Shown here in pieces: positions 23,866 to 33,869 of a DNA stretch of 64,000 nt (positions are counted from its first letter, which is position 1; each line of letters begins with the position of its first letter). The notes below the pieces were generated by a model. The model saw only the letters and a list, made by a program, of their open reading frames with translations, searched no databases and was not told where the DNA came from. The DNA comes from Edaphochlamys debaryana (Eukaryota; Chlorophyta; Chlorophyceae; Chlamydomonadales), in the NCBI GenBank assembly GCA_016858145.1, contig JAEHOE010000028.1, positions 977,852-1,041,851 of the forward strand, written 5' to 3'. A program made the position numbers and the translations under genes.

Positions 23866-26800
23866 ATGCGTGAGGCGGTGGAGGGACCTTTCGCGGACTC
23901 AGCACTGCCCCGGCCGAAGGTGCGGGTGGCCCCTAGCGAAAGCGTCAATTTCTGCAGGCCTGGCGTCAGTAAGTGACCCGACCCCCGCTCAAACGTACCT
24001 CCGCCTGCGTGTGCTGTGCTACCTAACCACAGTATGAGCCTGTGGGCACGCTCGGCGCGGGAGCTTGCGGGCGAGTCTTACTAGCCTCGGCCCGGCGGAC
24101 GGATGGCACAGCCCCGCAGCTCGTAGCAGTCAAGGCGTCGAATGCGACGGGAGCACAGGTGTGTCTGCTACTCTCAAGGGGTGGCTCAGGAACGGCTCGC
24201 GGCCTTTGCGGCTGAGCGCGGCGCGGAGCGAAAACCACGGGCGCCTCGCCGCAGGCTGCATAGCTTCCGAATGAGGAGTTACCAGGCAGCTTAGTGGCTT
24301 GGATCTGCGGCGTCGGCCGCCCGGTCGCCGTGACGAGAACGGGTCCGCCTTGTTGCCGGCCTACCGCGTGCCCCAAACCCCGCGCAAATGAGAGTGCGAG
24401 ATTGTGCTTACTCTTGTGATGCATGTTCGCAGGAGGCTGCAATCGCTGTTCGGGAGGCGAAAACCTTGCGCGCCTGCGACCATCCGACAATCGTGAAGCT
24501 GCTGGACGCGTTCCGCAGCCCTGGCGGCCGCTGCTACCTCGTGATGGAGTGAGTACACTCGGAAGTCCGTTTCGTGGGGGCACCGCTCCGCAGGCAGCAG
24601 GAATCTAGCCGGGACCCAGGGCGGGCGAAAGCAGGAGGACGGGCACGTACGGGCAGCGCCTCTTGGGCGACGGGCCAGGCGTGCCAATCGGACTTGCTTC
24701 AACGCCCTGCACTTGCACCAGGTATCGGGGAGGGCTGTAGCTGACTGGCTGTGACAGGGCGTAACTGTCATAGGAACACCCTGCGCTCCCCCTTCAGGTA
24801 TCTACAGCGCTCCGCAGCCGCTGAGCTGGAGGCGATGCCCCGGGGCCTGCCCGCGCCCCAGCTCAAGCTCATTGCGTGGCAGTTGTGCCTCGCCCTGCGC
24901 TACCTGCACGGCAAAGGGGTGAGCAGGGCGGGGAGGGGTAGGGGGGGCTGGGGGGACGCACAGGGGGGTGGGCAGGGGAGAGGACACGGCGTTCAGGTGC
25001 TTAGCTGTTGGGCAGGCGTTGAGAGCAAGGACACACCCCTCCAGCTCAGCACACGGCACACCTGACTTGGCCGTACACCGTACCACAGATCCTGCACCGT
25101 GACATCAAGCCCGCCAACATCCTGCTCGGGGAAGACGGCTGCGCAAAGCTCTGCGACTTTGGCCTGGCACGGGTCCTGCCTTCCTGCTCCGGGCAATGCA
25201 ACCCCGAGGCCGGCGGTGCCCTGTCGAGCTATGTCGTCACTCGCTGGTACCGCCCGCCGGAGGTGCTCCTCTCGCTGCCGTACGGCCCAGCCGCGGACGT
25301 CTTCTCTCTCGGCTGCACGCTGGCGGAGCTCGCACGCGGCAGCCCGCTCTTCCCCGGCACGTCCTCCCTAGACCAGCTGTGGCGGCTCATCCGCTGCCTC
25401 GGGCCCCTGCCCAGCCACGTGGCTTCGACCCTGCCCTCAAGCCACCTCGCCTCCAATGCTCGAGCTGTCGACCCAGGATCAATCGCAGCGGTGGAAGCTG
25501 CGACCTCGGCCCCCCGCATGGGCCGGCCCCTGCACGAGCGGTTGCTCGGTGCGCCGGCCTGCGAGCCCCAGCTGCTGCAGCTTCTCGGCAGCTGCCTAAA
25601 CCTGGATCCCGCGGCCCGGCTGACGGCGGACGACCTGCTGCGACTGCCGTACTTCGCCGACGTCCCGGCACTCGTCAGCGGAACGCCGCTGACGGCGCTC
25701 TACCTCTCAGAAAAACGCTACGAGGCCGAGGCGGCGGCCGCCTGTACCGCCCCTTCATGCGCAAGCTTGAGCGGTCCAGCTCGGCGCAGTGGGAGCGGCG
25801 CCGTCACGTCGCTGCCCATGGCTTCGTGCCCGGCTGCTCCGGGTGCCATCACCCCGTGCCGAGCGTCCGCGGCCAGGCCCTCTCGCGTGTCAAACATGCA
25901 CCCCAGCAACCCGTGCGCGAAGCTGGGGCACTCTGCTGGCCTGAGCTCGCCCGCCGCCGCCTGCTACGCGCCGTCCTCGCCGGAGGCCCGAGCCAAGGCG
26001 CCGGCGCCCGTGTCGTTACCCAGCCATGCGGCACCACAGCATGCGCCACCCGAGCCCGCCCAGCGCCCGTCTTGCCAGCAGCAGACGGCCGCACGGCCGG
26101 CGGTGGAGCCCAAGGGCCGGTCTGGGTCAGACATGGGCGTCCGGGAAGCGCTGCTAGCTGCAGCGGCCATGGGCGCCGCGCTGGCGGGCGAACCCGGCGA
26201 GGTGTATGCGACGGCGCCTGGCGGCGTCAGGTCTGCCTTGCATGACGCCCAGGCCGCGGCGGCGGAGCTTCGGGCCATCTCAGCCGACGTCACGCGCGCC
26301 TCCCGGTCATCGCAGCTGTCGTCTTCGGGGGTTGTGTTTGAGGTGGTCTCGATCCCCGAGTGCGCGCCGCTGCCGTCGTCACGCCTGCGCCTGTGCAGCC
26401 CCCGCAAGGGCAGCGGCAGCTCAGGGCATTGCGGCGGCCGCGAGGGCCCGCCTGCGCAAGCCAGCCCGGCCCCGCACAGCCCCGGCGCCTCCACTGCCGG
26501 CTGCGACCTTGACACCGACGAACTCTGGCCCATGCCCGATTGCTATGGGCAGGCGTCCCCGTCAGCGGAGGAGCCTGACGTCAGCACTCGGGACCGCTCG
26601 CGAGCCTGCGGGGCGAGGAGGAGCCACGCGGTGGGCGTCGAGGCGCTTTCCTGCATGCTCGGCCCGTACGGCACCGCAAGACGAGACAAGCACGTGCGCC
26701 TGGACGAGACGGAGCTTGCTCGTCCAGCGGAGGAGGCGCCCGGCTCCGGGGCAGGCCTGGCGGCCTGGCTCGCGATGGCCGAGCCTTGGGCGGCAGGAGC

Positions 26801-27008
26801 GGCAGCTTCAGCGTCCATCGGCTCCGTGGATCAAGGGACTGGTGAGGGTGGTATTGGGAGCGACGTCGGAGCCCAGGGGGGCAGCGGCGGTGATGGAAGC
26901 TCGCTTCAGCGGCGCCTGGAGCCGGGCCGGCCAACACGCAAGGGCGTGGTATCGGGGCTCCTGGCGGCCGCACGGGGCGTGGCTAAACGCGTGCGAGGCA
27001 GGGCTTGA
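23866..27008 (+). CDS. CMGC-type serine/threonine protein kinase (CDKL-like), copy A
   Basis: Exons: 23866-23919, 24033-24158, 24433-24548, 24798-24918, 25089-27008 (2337 nt, 778 aa). The kinase domain occupies about residues 19-310: Gly-rich loop GAGACGRV, LVAVK with the ATP-anchoring Lys, the alpha-C segment REAKTLRACDHP, catalytic HRDIKPANILL, CDFGLAR, and activation segment SYVVTRWYRPPE, the TRWYR signature of the CMGC group. The Y of YVVT sits where CMGC kinases carry the activating phosphosite. About 470 residues of low-complexity Ala/Ser/Pro-rich tail follow, ending in a basic segment. The ATG at 23866 is the nearest that splices in phase to the Gly loop. Substrate unknown; volvocine CDKL kinases often act in cilia, but nothing here proves that. 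Its closest relative is kinase B at 50545. Confidence 0.85.
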
Positions 27009-27496
27009 CGGCTCAGGGCGATGTGCTTGTATGCTCCACGAATCTGTGCAGCTGGTGCCCTCGGCTGTCTGACCGGCCGTGGGGCGGCTCGCGGTTGATT
27101 GCGTGTGTTTGATTGCGATGAGTCGCAATAGGCCCTGGAGTGAGGCGTGGGGAAGGTCACGGCTCTAATGCGTGGCTGTGTGCGGTCTTGCGTTGCTGCA
27201 CTGAGCTGATACTGGCACTCTGAAGGGAGGAATCTTTTCTGCTACTGGCTGCCCTCTGTTGGCACCGCGCTCTGTGGCACACTTGATGTGGCCCTTCCGG
27301 GGCCTGATCCAAGGACGGCACCCTCCTCGCACAGGACGGTTTCCACAGCACCCAGCCAACGTAATCTAGTTAGAGAACAGGCGGGGGTAGTGTCAACAAA
27401 TGGTGCCGGCGCGCGACGTGGCCCGTTTTGCCAACCTATGGAAGCCGCCCTCTGTGTGGCGAAATAAATACTACGAATGGGGCTTTGGAGAAGGGG

Positions 27497-27501
27497 TGTA
27501 A
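27497..27501 (+). terminator. Probable polyadenylation signal TGTAA of kinase A
   Basis: TGTAA lies about 490 nt beyond the kinase A stop codon, a normal 3' UTR length for this lineage. Confidence 0.6.
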
Positions 27502-27783
27502 ATGTTTATTCTGAAGCAGTCCGCTTTGAAGCTTGGCGGTGTCCAATCAAGATACGGCAAGCCGCTTTTGAAGAGGTCCTGTTTCGTTTATATTGGAGTA
27601 ACTCGGTGGTGGGGCCGCAGGGATGCCTGGATTGCGCCGCCCTTGCGTAGCCCTGTGGTACCTTGTGCACCAAGGTCCCGTACATCTTGCATTGCAAAGC
27701 GTGATAGGTGGGTACTTTTGTATTTGTCGGCGTGAGCTGGTTGAGAGTGGCTGGCAGCCAAACGGAGGACAGTAGACTACCGA

Positions 27784-27820
27784 CAGCTACGGCTGGTACG
27801 GAAGGTACCAGCCGTAGCTG
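27784..27820. repeat. Perfect inverted repeat, 16-bp stem and 5-nt loop
   Basis: CAGCTACGGCTGGTAC and its exact reverse complement are separated by GGAAG. It lies between kinase A and the next ORF, not at a gene end that I can identify. Confidence 0.8.
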
Positions 27821-28430
27821 GTAGCCTTAAGGTACGGAAGAATTGATTCAGCGGCTGGAACTGCCGCGGCGCTGAGCTGGGGTGAATACTGGGCACAGCA
27901 AGCTGCTGGGGGCCGGGGGCCCGGGGTAGGGGGCGCAATTGCATTTATGTGTTGCTGTAGCCAGCTCGTCGTGCTGGCTGGATGCGGTGTGCAGGAAGCA
28001 AGTGGGGTGAGGTGGGATACAATGCTCCAACTCCATGTGCTGGTGTCCAACAGCCAGGTGGGAGCTTGCCATGCGCCCGAGCAGCTGAACAGTTGGTGTG
28101 TCTTTGGGCTAGTGCTTGGTGCGCCACCTAGGGCCAAGCTACACGGCATGGGCCCTTGGCCAGGCTGGTGCACATGACCCATGGTAACGCACGCTTGCGG
28201 GGCATGACGGCATGTGTAATGCGTTGAGAGTCAACCAACGCTCTGGTGTCTGTGGGAGAGGAGAGCACACTCAGAGTACATACCGCCGCGGTACACGCAC
28301 GGAGGCCAACGCTACGAGGCCTTCGAGCACCACACGGAGTGGTATGCGTGGTAACTGCTAGACTGACCCGCCTGCTGCTGCTGGCTGTACTGCTGCTGGG
28401 CCGGTACTGGGTGCCAATACCGTACTGCTG

Positions 28431-28570
28431 CCGTTGATGCATCAGTCGTCACCAGGTCTGCAGCCGGTGACATGCTGGGGCGAGCGCCGGGGTCAATGCA
28501 ACGTGCAGCTATCCGGGTCTGGCGCCCCAGCGGCGGGGTAACAAGTCTCCAGCAGCCGTCGCGGGTCAAG
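28431..28570 (-). pseudogene. Probable remnant of a protein kinase C-terminal lobe
   Basis: The minus strand reads RIAARCIDPGARPSMSPAADLV, close to the end of a TKL/RLK-type kinase domain (C-x-DP-x-x-RPSM). It leads into a Gln-rich stretch (QQQYSQQQQ). A degraded tandem copy of the start of this segment lies at about 28573-28615 and contains a stop. No other kinase motifs are nearby, so this looks like a decaying fragment. The plus strand at about 29180-29215 also reads RIAAHCLDPLAS, perhaps a second, inverted piece. Confidence 0.35.
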
Positions 28571-28878
28571 TAACGGGGTCAATGCAACGTGTAACTAGCC
28601 GCGGCGGGTCTGGCCCACCAGCCGGATGCGGGGGAGGTCAGGGGGTGGGCGGCTGGTTGTGACGCCCGGCCACCCTCGCCCGCCTCGCCCCCTCGCCCGT
28701 ACATAGGTCGTCTACGCTACTCCGGCGGCTCCAGCGCTCCAGGCTGTACCAGTGGTGCACTGGTGCTGCTGCCTGCGTCGCCCCGCTGGCATGCGCCTGC
28801 AGGTCTCACCGTAAAGTTCTTCGGCTGGGTCGAATTGCCATGTGAGGCGCGGGTGGGCCAAGTCTGCACGTTCTGCTG

Positions 28879-28921
28879 CGGGGTCCGCGGCCCCGACCCC
28901 CGGCCTGCCCCCGCCTCTCCC
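28879..28921 (+). repeat. 43-bp GC-rich direct repeat, left copy
   Basis: An exact 43-bp match with 29061-29103, beginning CGGGGTCCGCGGCCCCGACC. Confidence 0.9.
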
Positions 28922-29060
28922 AAAGCGCCCAGCTCTCTCCCCACCGCGTCCCCGCACCTCCCAAGCCTTCTGAACCCTTCAATACATCTAATAGATGCTT
29001 GCAAGGGGGTTGGCGGCCTCGGAACGGGCGGGAGTAGAGCGGGTCAATTTTGCGCGGCGG

Positions 29061-29103
29061 CGGGGTCCGCGGCCCCGACCCCCGGCCTGCCCCCGCCTCT
29101 CCC
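29061..29103 (+). repeat. 43-bp GC-rich direct repeat, right copy
   Basis: Second copy, 182 bp downstream of the first. Both are followed by sequence resembling TACTTAGGTCGT or its neighbourhood, hinting at a larger degraded duplication. Confidence 0.9.
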
Positions 29104-29302
29104 TTACTTAGGTCGTTGCTCGACTCGTTGCATTACTGCCTGGTGAGCCTGAGCGAAGTCTCTCTCTATCTGGAGAACCAGAACCGGATAGCTGCGCATT
29201 GCCTCGACCCTCTAGCCTCTACTAAGGCTCACGGAGCAAACACGGAGGGGCAAGCTGGCGGCGGGCCGCCGTGCCTCGACACCACCACTTGACAGCCCGA
29301 GT

Positions 29303-29515
29303 ATGGGCAGCTCGGGCGCGGGGGAGGCGAACCATGTGCAGCTGTTCCCTCGAGAGCCCTGCGAGGTGTGGGGCGGGGCGGTGAGGGACAGCGAGGGGCG
29401 GCGCGGGCTTTGGGGGCACGCGTTGGGCCTCGACGAGGCCGAGCCGCAAACGGTGCGAGAAGTGCTCGACGCACAGCCGCACTCTTACATATGCAGCGCG
29501 ACTGTGAAGTCCTGA
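29303..29515 (+). CDS. Short hypothetical ORF, weak
   Basis: 70 codons from ATG to TGA with protein-like content in the second half (GLWGHALGLDEAEPQTVREV). No family recognised and no splice partner found. The following open stretch 29549-29764 (RGHRISLTLKRQAAIQLYAQ) is in another frame and equally unassigned. Either may be an exon of a degraded gene. Confidence 0.2.
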   Translation: MGSSGAGEANHVQLFPREPCEVWGGAVRDSEGRRGLWGHALGLDEAEPQTVREVLDAQPHSYICSATVKS

Positions 29516-29764
29516 TGCCGGTGTCGGGGCTGGTCCTGAACGACACCAGTGTCGCATTTCCCAGATTACGATGTCAAACGCGGGCATCGCATTTCTCTGA
29601 CTCTGAAGCGCCAGGCAGCAATCCAGCTGTATGCGCAACTACATACCAACATTCACTTCTCCGCAGCAAGAGTTGCAGACCTGAGATTGCCGCCTGCGAC
29701 CGGCAAGTCGCTCGGTACGCCTCGCGGAGGAAAAGTCGCCGAGCTTACCTGGAAACGACCGTAA

Positions 29765-30425
29765 GCTGCGTATTTTGAGGTAAGCACTCCTCTCCCTTGC
29801 ATTTGATGGGCTTTTGACTGCAGTCCGGAAGCGCACTGACCAAGAGTGCCGAAGTGTAAGCTTCACCCCTTCACGTTCGGCCGTTTCCTTTGGCTGCTCA
29901 ATTTCACAGGCTCTGACCATACGTGCGTGCGGAACACTACGTGCCGGTCGTCTACTTCTAGCCCAGCAGCGGACCACCTACCAGCCTCGCGCGTTTCCTG
30001 GACGTTCTGTATTGATAGAGGTATGCAAGTGAATGCAAGATGGGAAGGTTCTCTGCCCTATTGTTGTGACCTGCCTGCGAAGCGCCTGACCTGCCTCAAG
30101 ACCGCTCTCCGCCCTCGCCCGCGCTGACCCCGTTACCATTTCATCCTGTTTGCTCTCAGGACTCTAAGCTTCAGGATCTTTGCTGTGTGTGGGTGAAGGG
30201 TGAGGTGGTTGGGTCCGACGGTGGTCGAAAAGCGTGGGCAGGGCTTTGCCGGTTTGTCGACCCAAACAGCGCCAGAGCAATCGCCATGAACACCTCATTT
30301 GTAAGGGCCCACGTATGTGGTGCCGTCCCCAGGGGTTCGTCAGAGTGACATGTTCATGCGGTCTAAACCCTCATGCTCTCTCGCGTGCTTTCCTGCCCTC
30401 TGCCTTCCCCAGCAGACAGCGCACG
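29765..30425. other. Intergenic region
   Basis: I see no gene. The frame of the next ORF is open back to 30234, but the sequence upstream of 30426 looks less protein-like. A CCCCAG at about 30410 could be a splice acceptor. Confidence 0.35.
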
Positions 30426-31646
30426 ATGGGACGAAACTCACCGCGCCTGGATCACAACACTGATGTGTCGCAAAGCGAGCTAGGTCCCTTTTGTGTGGTC
30501 GACACGGCGGCCTTTTGCGGACCCGCAGCGGCTGGCTCCCCAGCTGTTGCACAGCCGCCCGACGCCTTCTTGGCATCGCTACCGAGCTCCTTTGGGATCC
30601 TGCAGACCCACAGCAGCATAGCGCAAGCGCTAGGCAGCCCGGCTGTCAGGGGCCTGGGGCTCGAGCATGCCGCCCATGGCGGCGGGCACGGCTATGGCAT
30701 CGAGCCGCCGCTCGACGCATCTGCTGAGCATCACGACGCGCCCGGCGCGCTGGAGGACATGCAGGCTGGCTTCGTCTGCGTGAGCTGCCTAGACGACGAC
30801 TGCGACTCGGCCCTCGACGACGAGAGCCCAGCTGGCGGGCTGACGGCCCCGAGCGCGGGGCCCTTCGCAGCCATCAACACCAGGGCCCGCGCTGGCGGCG
30901 CCGGCGCCTCTGGCGCCGCCACGTCGCTTCTATCCTGCGGCGGCATCGACGCCCTGGACGTGCTCGACCTCTGCCTGGCGGCCGAGGAGGAAGCCGCCTG
31001 CGTGCACCGCCCCTTCTCAAGCCACAGCTGCCCCAGCGTCACCTGGTGCCGGCCGGGCTTCGAGCCCGACCTCAGCTCGGCCATGCTGGGCGCCGCCGGC
31101 GGCGCAGCGTCCAGCCTGGCGCCCCTGCCTGTGGCGGTGCCGCCGCTCTCTGACTCTGGAGCCGACCTGTCCTCGCAGCGGACGCGCACCGCGACGACGC
31201 GAGAGAAGCTGCGGTTCTACCCCATGGCTTTGTCGGAGGCGGCGGAGCTGTTCCCGCTGGGCCGAGGCACGAGTCGCACAACCGCCTCGGCCTCGGCCTC
31301 GGCTCGCTCGCGCGCCTTCCTCGGAGAGGGCTTCCCGCCAGCGGAGACCGCTGGCGCGGTCCAGGCAGGCAGCGGCGGCGGGGGCAGCAGCAGGCTGCTC
31401 GCCGTGCTCTGCCTGCCTGCGCGCGCCGCGGCTGCGCAGGGCCTCCTGGCGCGGGGCGTGGACAGCGCTCCGGCTTTCGGCGAGGCCGCCACCGGGCTGC
31501 TGTCAGGTGCCGGCGGAGGCCTGACGGTCGAGGACGGTACGGTCGGGTTGGAGGCTGCGGTCCTGCCGGCGGGACCGAGGGGAGTGGGGTTGCGGTCGAT
31601 TTCCATGCGCCGACGGGCGGTCAGCCGCCTGCTGCTGCAGCCCTGA
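30426..31646 (+). CDS. Hypothetical protein or last exon, Ala/Gly/Ser-rich, unknown function
   Basis: About 406 codons from MGRNSPRLDHN (ATG in a good context, CGCACGATGG) to TGA. The sequence has acidic patches (CLDDDCDSALDDESP, LDVLDLCLAAEEE) and ends in a basic segment (SISMRRRAVSRLLLQP). Codon bias and GC match the surrounding genes. I recognise no domain. Kinases A and B on either side also carry long low-complexity tails ending in Arg-rich segments, so this may be the orphaned tail exon of a third, mostly deleted kinase copy. That is inference only. Confidence 0.5.
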   Translation: MGRNSPRLDHNTDVSQSELGPFCVVDTAAFCGPAAAGSPAVAQPPDAFLASLPSSFGILQTHSSIAQALGSPAVRGLGLEHAAHGGGHGYGIEPPLDASAEHHDAPGALEDMQAGFVCVSCLDDDCDSALDDESPAGGLTAPSAGPFAAINTRARAGGAGASGAATSLLSCGGIDALDVLDLCLAAEEEAACVHRPFSSHSCPSVTWCRPGFEPDLSSAMLGAAGGAASSLAPLPVAVPPLSDSGADLSSQRTRTATTREKLRFYPMALSEAAELFPLGRGTSRTTASASASARSRAFLGEGFPPAETAGAVQAGSGGGGSSRLLAVLCLPARAAAAQGLLARGVDSAPAFGEAATGLLSGAGGGLTVEDGTVGLEAAVLPAGPRGVGLRSISMRRRAVSRLLLQP

Positions 31647-31829
31647 GGAATCACTGGCGGGCACGCGCGCCACGGTACGGAGGCTGGTGTGAACTGCTGG
31701 AAGAGGATTCATCACGATTGCGGTATTATTGTTTCTATCTGGGGCAGGCGTGGGGCGTCTGGGCGGCCCGTCGTGCAAGGAATAAAGGCTCTCGCCGCCC
31801 AGTGCGGCTGCGGGGCGTGCTGCGTGCTT

Positions 31830-31945
31830 TGTATCTCATCTCAACCGCCCGCCGGTTGGCCGCGCACTTGGCTGATTAATAATTATTGGTAACCTGGGGG
31901 CAGCAGAAGCGGAGCGTGGCGACGCTCCACTTGCAGAGAACAGTT
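31830..31945. repeat. Diverged direct repeat, left copy (pair with 33178-33300)
   Basis: Shares an ordered series of blocks with 33178-33300: TGTATCTC, CCGCCCG, GGCCG, TTAATA, TATTGGT-AACCT versus TATTTGGTGACCT, AGCGGAGC, GGCGA and CTTGCAGA. The two copies bracket the non-LTR fragment but are too diverged to be a target-site duplication. Confidence 0.6.
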
Positions 31946-31960
31946 ATTATGAGCTTGCTT

Positions 31961-33150
31961 GGAAATAGAAATAGAAATATCTAACGCCGGGTTACCCCTG
32001 GCGTGGGTTAAGGAGGGCGGGTTGGTCAGACCCGCCACCATGGGGGTGCCTCCGCACCCTTTGTGCTCATCCTGGCCGGAGGGTCCTGTAGGTTTTCACT
32101 ATGCTTTTGAGGCGGCTCACCGCATGCCGGTGCAGGCTGTGGCAGCAGGCTTTTGCCTCGGTGGCCGTGACGCCCAGTGTCTTAAGCAGGGGGTTGAGGG
32201 TGCGGGGCACAGTGCCGGTGTGCCCTAGTGTGACGATGGTCTGTCGGGAGTAGTGGACGGTCCAGCCGTCGCTCCGCAGCAGCTCGGCGAGGTGCGCGTG
32301 TTGTGAGAGCTTCTCTTGCAGCTTTTGGGCGTGGGCCAGGTCGTTGCAGTACCCAACTTCGATCAGGTAGATCGGGTAGTGGGATTTGTCTGCAGGGGCT
32401 TTGTAGTCCTTTTTATCGGTGTTGCGGCTGGGGAGGTTGGGGATGAACAGGATGTCGGGCCGCATGCGGTCTGTCTCTGTGCTGCCCAGGCCGCTGGGGG
32501 CTAGCCAGCCGGGTAGGCGCTTGCCTGAGGCGTATTCCGGGGCGGTGTCAGCCCGCCCGGCGTCCATGAGCATGAACCCGCCCCCCCGGTTGCCGGCTTG
32601 GAGGCAGTCTGCAATGATTCGGACGGCTCCGTCGTGCCTCAGGATGTACAGTCCTTGCATGAAGGCGTGAAGGCAGCCTCCCAGCAGGTGTCCGATGGTC
32701 CCGCACCGCCGTTCGCCGTTGGCGCTGTGGCAGTGGGGGCAGTTGCTGTCGGGGACGTGGCCGTAGCGTTTGGCTAGGGCGGGGCAGTACATGGTGCCGT
32801 ACCTGGCGCCCAGTACTGCGCTTAGGGTCCAGGGGTCGCCGTGCGGTTTCGCGCAGGTCAGGTTGCTGGAGGTCGGGCAGAGGTCGGGGGCGGCCTGTCG
32901 CCAGAGTTCGCTGAACACGCCTTCGTTGGTGTAGCCCGCATGGGCGCTGGGTGGTATCGCCTGGGTGAGTGCCCTTCCCATGTCGCTGACATATCGGAGC
33001 CCGGGGTCGGTCAGCCACCACAGGCGGGAGAAGGGGTTTGGGTCGGCGTGCTCAATCACGTCGCAGCCCTCATGGTCGGCTGCAGCCTCCTCGGCTCCCT
33101 TGTCTGCTTGTTCGTTTCCATACAGTCCAGAGCTTGCTTGGAGCCTTGAT
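31961..33150 (-). mobile_element. 5'-truncated non-LTR retrotransposon fragment (RNase H / CCHC / RLE type)
   Basis: The minus strand carries the end of a retroelement polyprotein (next entry) and finishes at 31961-31982 in a short microsatellite, (TTTCTA)n on that strand, the sort of tail left by target-primed reverse transcription. The 5' side stops inside the RNase H segment at about 33150. Order RNase H, CCHC, restriction-like endonuclease points to the Dualen/RandI-like group known from Chlamydomonas. Confidence 0.7.
32067..33149 (-). CDS. Retrotransposon polyprotein C-terminus: RNase H end, CCHC motif, restriction-like endonuclease
   Basis: The open frame starts with the tail of an RNase H domain (GLYGNEQADKGAEEAA, the GN-x-x-AD motif). 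It continues through a zinc motif, C-x2-C-x13-H-x4-C (CPHCHSANG to HLLGGC, about 32690-32770), and reaches a restriction-like endonuclease: RPDILFIPN (about 32445-32475) and the downstream acidic strand IYLIEVGY. This nuclease nicks target DNA to prime reverse transcription. The RT and N-terminal parts are missing. The frame is intact to its stop, so decay since truncation is limited. Confidence 0.7.
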   Translation of the reverse strand, partial: SRLQASSGLYGNEQADKGAEEAAADHEGCDVIEHADPNPFSRLWWLTDPGLRYVSDMGRALTQAIPPSAHAGYTNEGVFSELWRQAAPDLCPTSSNLTCAKPHGDPWTLSAVLGARYGTMYCPALAKRYGHVPDSNCPHCHSANGERRCGTIGHLLGGCLHAFMQGLYILRHDGAVRIIADCLQAGNRGGGFMLMDAGRADTAPEYASGKRLPGWLAPSGLGSTETDRMRPDILFIPNLPSRNTDKKDYKAPADKSHYPIYLIEVGYCNDLAHAQKLQEKLSQHAHLAELLRSDGWTVHYSRQTIVTLGHTGTVPRTLNPLLKTLGVTATEAKACCHSLHRHAVSRLKSIVKTYRTLRPG

Positions 33151-33177
33151 GCTTGAGTTCGGTCTGGCTTGGGGCCT

Positions 33178-33300
33178 ATGTATCTCGTCAGATCCGCCCG
33201 GCTGGCCGGGCGTGGCCACTTAGTTAATAGTGTTTATTATTTGGTGACCTAGGGCTGAGCAGGAGCGGAGCATGGCGATGTGCCCCGCTTGCAGACGGCA
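33178..33300. repeat. Diverged direct repeat, right copy (pair with 31830-31945)
   Basis: Partner of 31830-31945, lying just beyond the 5' truncation point of the non-LTR fragment. Confidence 0.6.
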
Positions 33301-33391
33301 GATCTCTCCAGCGCTTGCTATCATCGTACTTGGGTTTGGTCAGGCTTGAAGCCTAACGGCAGCACCCCCGAATTGCAGCACCGACTAAGCC

Positions 33392-33866
33392 TTAAGGCTT
33401 TCTCACTTGACGTGGCTTAATTGTCGTTTTGTTCGCAACATCTTGCATGCTGGGATTGAAGCCACCCTGCATGACCGGAATCGTGACGTTCTTATGCCCG
33501 GCAGGCTTCCCTCCTCTTCCAAAGCGCATGTTGGGAGGGGTTGGGGCCTTTAACGCTGGCCATGTTTGATAGATCGATACGGCCCGCCAACTTGGCCTGG
33601 CCCCGCCTTCTCCTGCCTTGCGTACATCGTGGTTGGGCAGGTTTGGCACTGCCACTGTACCCAGCCAATCATCAGCTTCACTGTCTGTCCCACTGTCATG
33701 ACCCCTTGCAACTGATGAACAATTGCCCGCTATGTCTTTCCGCGTGCCCAAACGTTTCAGCTCCTGGACGGCTGTCCTTGCAACTGCTGGGGCGGCCCGG
33801 CAATGTTGAATCTTGTCTAGAATACTGGTATTATGGGCGCGAAGACACCGTTGTATCTTATTATGG
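33392..33866 (-). CDS. Unidentified ORF, possibly retroelement-derived
   Basis: The minus-strand frame is open from about 33866 to a TAA at 33392-33394 (first ATG near 33751). It begins with a helical stretch (ILDKIQHCRAAPAVARTAVQ then ELKRLGTRKD) and ends in a basic region (FGRGGKPAGHKNV, KPRQVRKP). Composition differs from the Gly/Ala-rich host genes. It lies on the same strand as the retroelements on both sides. Family not recognised. Confidence 0.4.
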
Positions 33867-33869
33867 GAG

